From: Dehalococcoidia bacterium
GTDB lineage: Bacteria; Chloroflexota; Dehalococcoidia; GIF9; UBA5629
Reading direction: 5' to 3'
Assembly (NCBI GenBank): GCA_003142375.1
Contig: PLME01000012.1
Span: forward strand, 72,283-105,307
Length of the DNA: 33,025 nucleotides
The notes beneath the pieces are model-generated. The model made no database searches and was not told where the DNA came from. It saw only the letters and a list, made by a program, of their open reading frames with translations. Below, piece by piece: positions 32,077 through 33,025 of this stretch. Made by a program: the position numbers and the translations under genes. The stretch's first letter is position 1, and every line of letters begins with the position of its first letter.

Positions 32077-33025
32077 TGCCGACAATCGTCCCCTGGCTTA
32101 TATTCCTACTGCCGTTCGCTTCGTTCCTGCTGATCGGCCTTATCCTGCGGCCTTTTCTCAACAAATGGCCCAAGGTGGCCGGCTATGTGACCATCGGCGC
32201 CGTCGGACTCTCCTGCGCTCTGGCCTTCTGGGTGCTGCTGGCCGTCATGGGCGCACCGGAACACAAGCTGCTGGTGGAAGATATCCAGTGGGCCGTGATC
32301 GGTAACCTCAACATCCATATCGGCGTCCTGGTAGACGCCCTGACGGCCGTCATGGTGGTGGTAGTCACCTTTGTCAGCTTCATGGTGCAGATCTACTCCC
32401 AGGGCTATATGAAGGGCGACCCGGGATACCAGCGCTACTACGCCTTCATGTCCCTCTTCACCGCCTGCATGCTGGGACTGGTACTGGCCAACAATATTTT
32501 ATTCATGTTCGTATTCTGGGAGGGAGTCGGCCTCGGCTCCTACCTGCTGATCGGCTTCTGGTTCCATAAACCCTCCGCCGCCAACGCCGCCAAGAAGGCC
32601 TTCATCGTCACCCGTGCGGGCGACTTCGGCTTCCTGGCCGCTATCCTTATTTTATATGCACAGACCGGCACCTTCGACACGCAGACGCTTTACAACCTGG
32701 TTGCCACCGGCGCGCTGGCCGGGACGACCCTCACCTGGGTGGCCATCGGCATTTTCGCCGGCGCCGCCGGCAAATCGGCGCAGTTCCCGCTGCATGTGTG
32801 GCTGCCGGACGCCATGGAAGGCCCCACCCCCGTCAGCTCCCTGATCCATGCTGCCACCATGGTGGCGGCCGGTGTCTTCCTGGTGGCCCGCTTCTACCCG
32901 CTCTTCCAGCATTCCTCCGAGGCCATGACCACCGTAGCGGTCATCGGCGCCTTCACGGCCATCTTCGCCGCCAGCATGGGACTGGTCATGAACGACATCA
33001 AGCGCGTGCTGGCCTACTCCACCAT
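32076..33025 (+). CDS. nuoL: Complex I subunit NuoL, cut by the window end
   Basis: Antiporter-like proton-pumping subunit. 316 complete codons are visible from ATG 32076 and the frame is open to the last base. Visible markers are FVFWEGVGLGSYLLIGFW with its key membrane Glu, SAQFPLHVWLPDAMEGPTPV and SSLIHAATMVAAGVFLV. It is preceded by AAGGAAG and overlaps the upstream stop by 1 nt. The C-terminal half, with the lateral helix, lies outside the window. Confidence 0.93.
   Translation, partial: MPTIVPWLIFLLPFASFLLIGLILRPFLNKWPKVAGYVTIGAVGLSCALAFWVLLAVMGAPEHKLLVEDIQWAVIGNLNIHIGVLVDALTAVMVVVVTFVSFMVQIYSQGYMKGDPGYQRYYAFMSLFTACMLGLVLANNILFMFVFWEGVGLGSYLLIGFWFHKPSAANAAKKAFIVTRAGDFGFLAAILILYAQTGTFDTQTLYNLVATGALAGTTLTWVAIGIFAGAAGKSAQFPLHVWLPDAMEGPTPVSSLIHAATMVAAGVFLVARFYPLFQHSSEAMTTVAVIGAFTAIFAASMGLVMNDIKRVLAYST

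Overview
The window looks like a piece of a Dehalococcoidia-type (Chloroflexota) chromosome. I infer this from gene content and order, not from any database search. The features that suggest it are a B12-dependent class II ribonucleotide reductase, a division cluster (mraZ-rsmH-ftsA-ftsZ) with no murein-synthesis genes, and a complex I operon in which nuoD is followed directly by nuoH (no nuoEFG). Genes are densely packed, often with 1-10 nt overlaps, and GTG/TTG starts are common. I found no tRNA, rRNA, insertion sequence, phage gene or CRISPR array.

Layout. 1-3455 (+): a multi-membrane-span O-antigen-ligase-like/TPR protein and a type IV prepilin peptidase. 3514-3672 (+): a probable stand-alone structured RNA with a good promoter, a closing stem and a U-tract, family unknown. 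8378 down to 3671 (-): a nucleotide-metabolism operon of nrdR, nrdJ and an unusual three-domain GAF / nuclease-fold / hypoxanthine phosphoribosyltransferase protein; its promoter carries a tandem pair of NrdR-box-like sites. 12889 down to 8398 (-): a division operon of a small winged-helix protein, mraZ, rsmH, a 44-residue membrane peptide, ftsA and ftsZ, starting at a promoter with phased G-rich MraZ-type repeats and ending at a strong terminator. 12962-17022 (+): trmD-rplS-priA-def, whose upstream region holds a second NrdR-box-like pair with the same 31-bp geometry. 17042-19277 (-): a signal-peptide/CARDB/Pro-Gly-Met-rich membrane protein and a small zincin. 19362-24647 (+): leuS (apparently leaderless), an acyl-CoA dehydrogenase, a PLP-homeostasis protein and proC. 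26823 down to 24648 (-): rsmD, coaD, a 2[4Fe-4S] ferredoxin and a SAM methyltransferase. 26840-33025 (+): nuoABCDHIJK, a 64-residue DUF2007-like gene and nuoL, cut by the window edge.

How the parts fit. The left half couples dNTP supply (nrdR/nrdJ), purine salvage, cell division and replication restart (priA). The two NrdR-box-like pairs suggest that one repressor may tie these together. The right half holds translation and cofactor housekeeping genes plus a respiratory complex I without its NADH-oxidising module, which would need another electron donor, possibly ferredoxin.

The most noteworthy observations are the second NrdR-like pair in the ftsZ/trmD divergent region, the unannotated 44-residue peptide between rsmH and ftsA, the orphan structured RNA, the GAF-nuclease-HPRT fusion and the leaderless leuS promoter.
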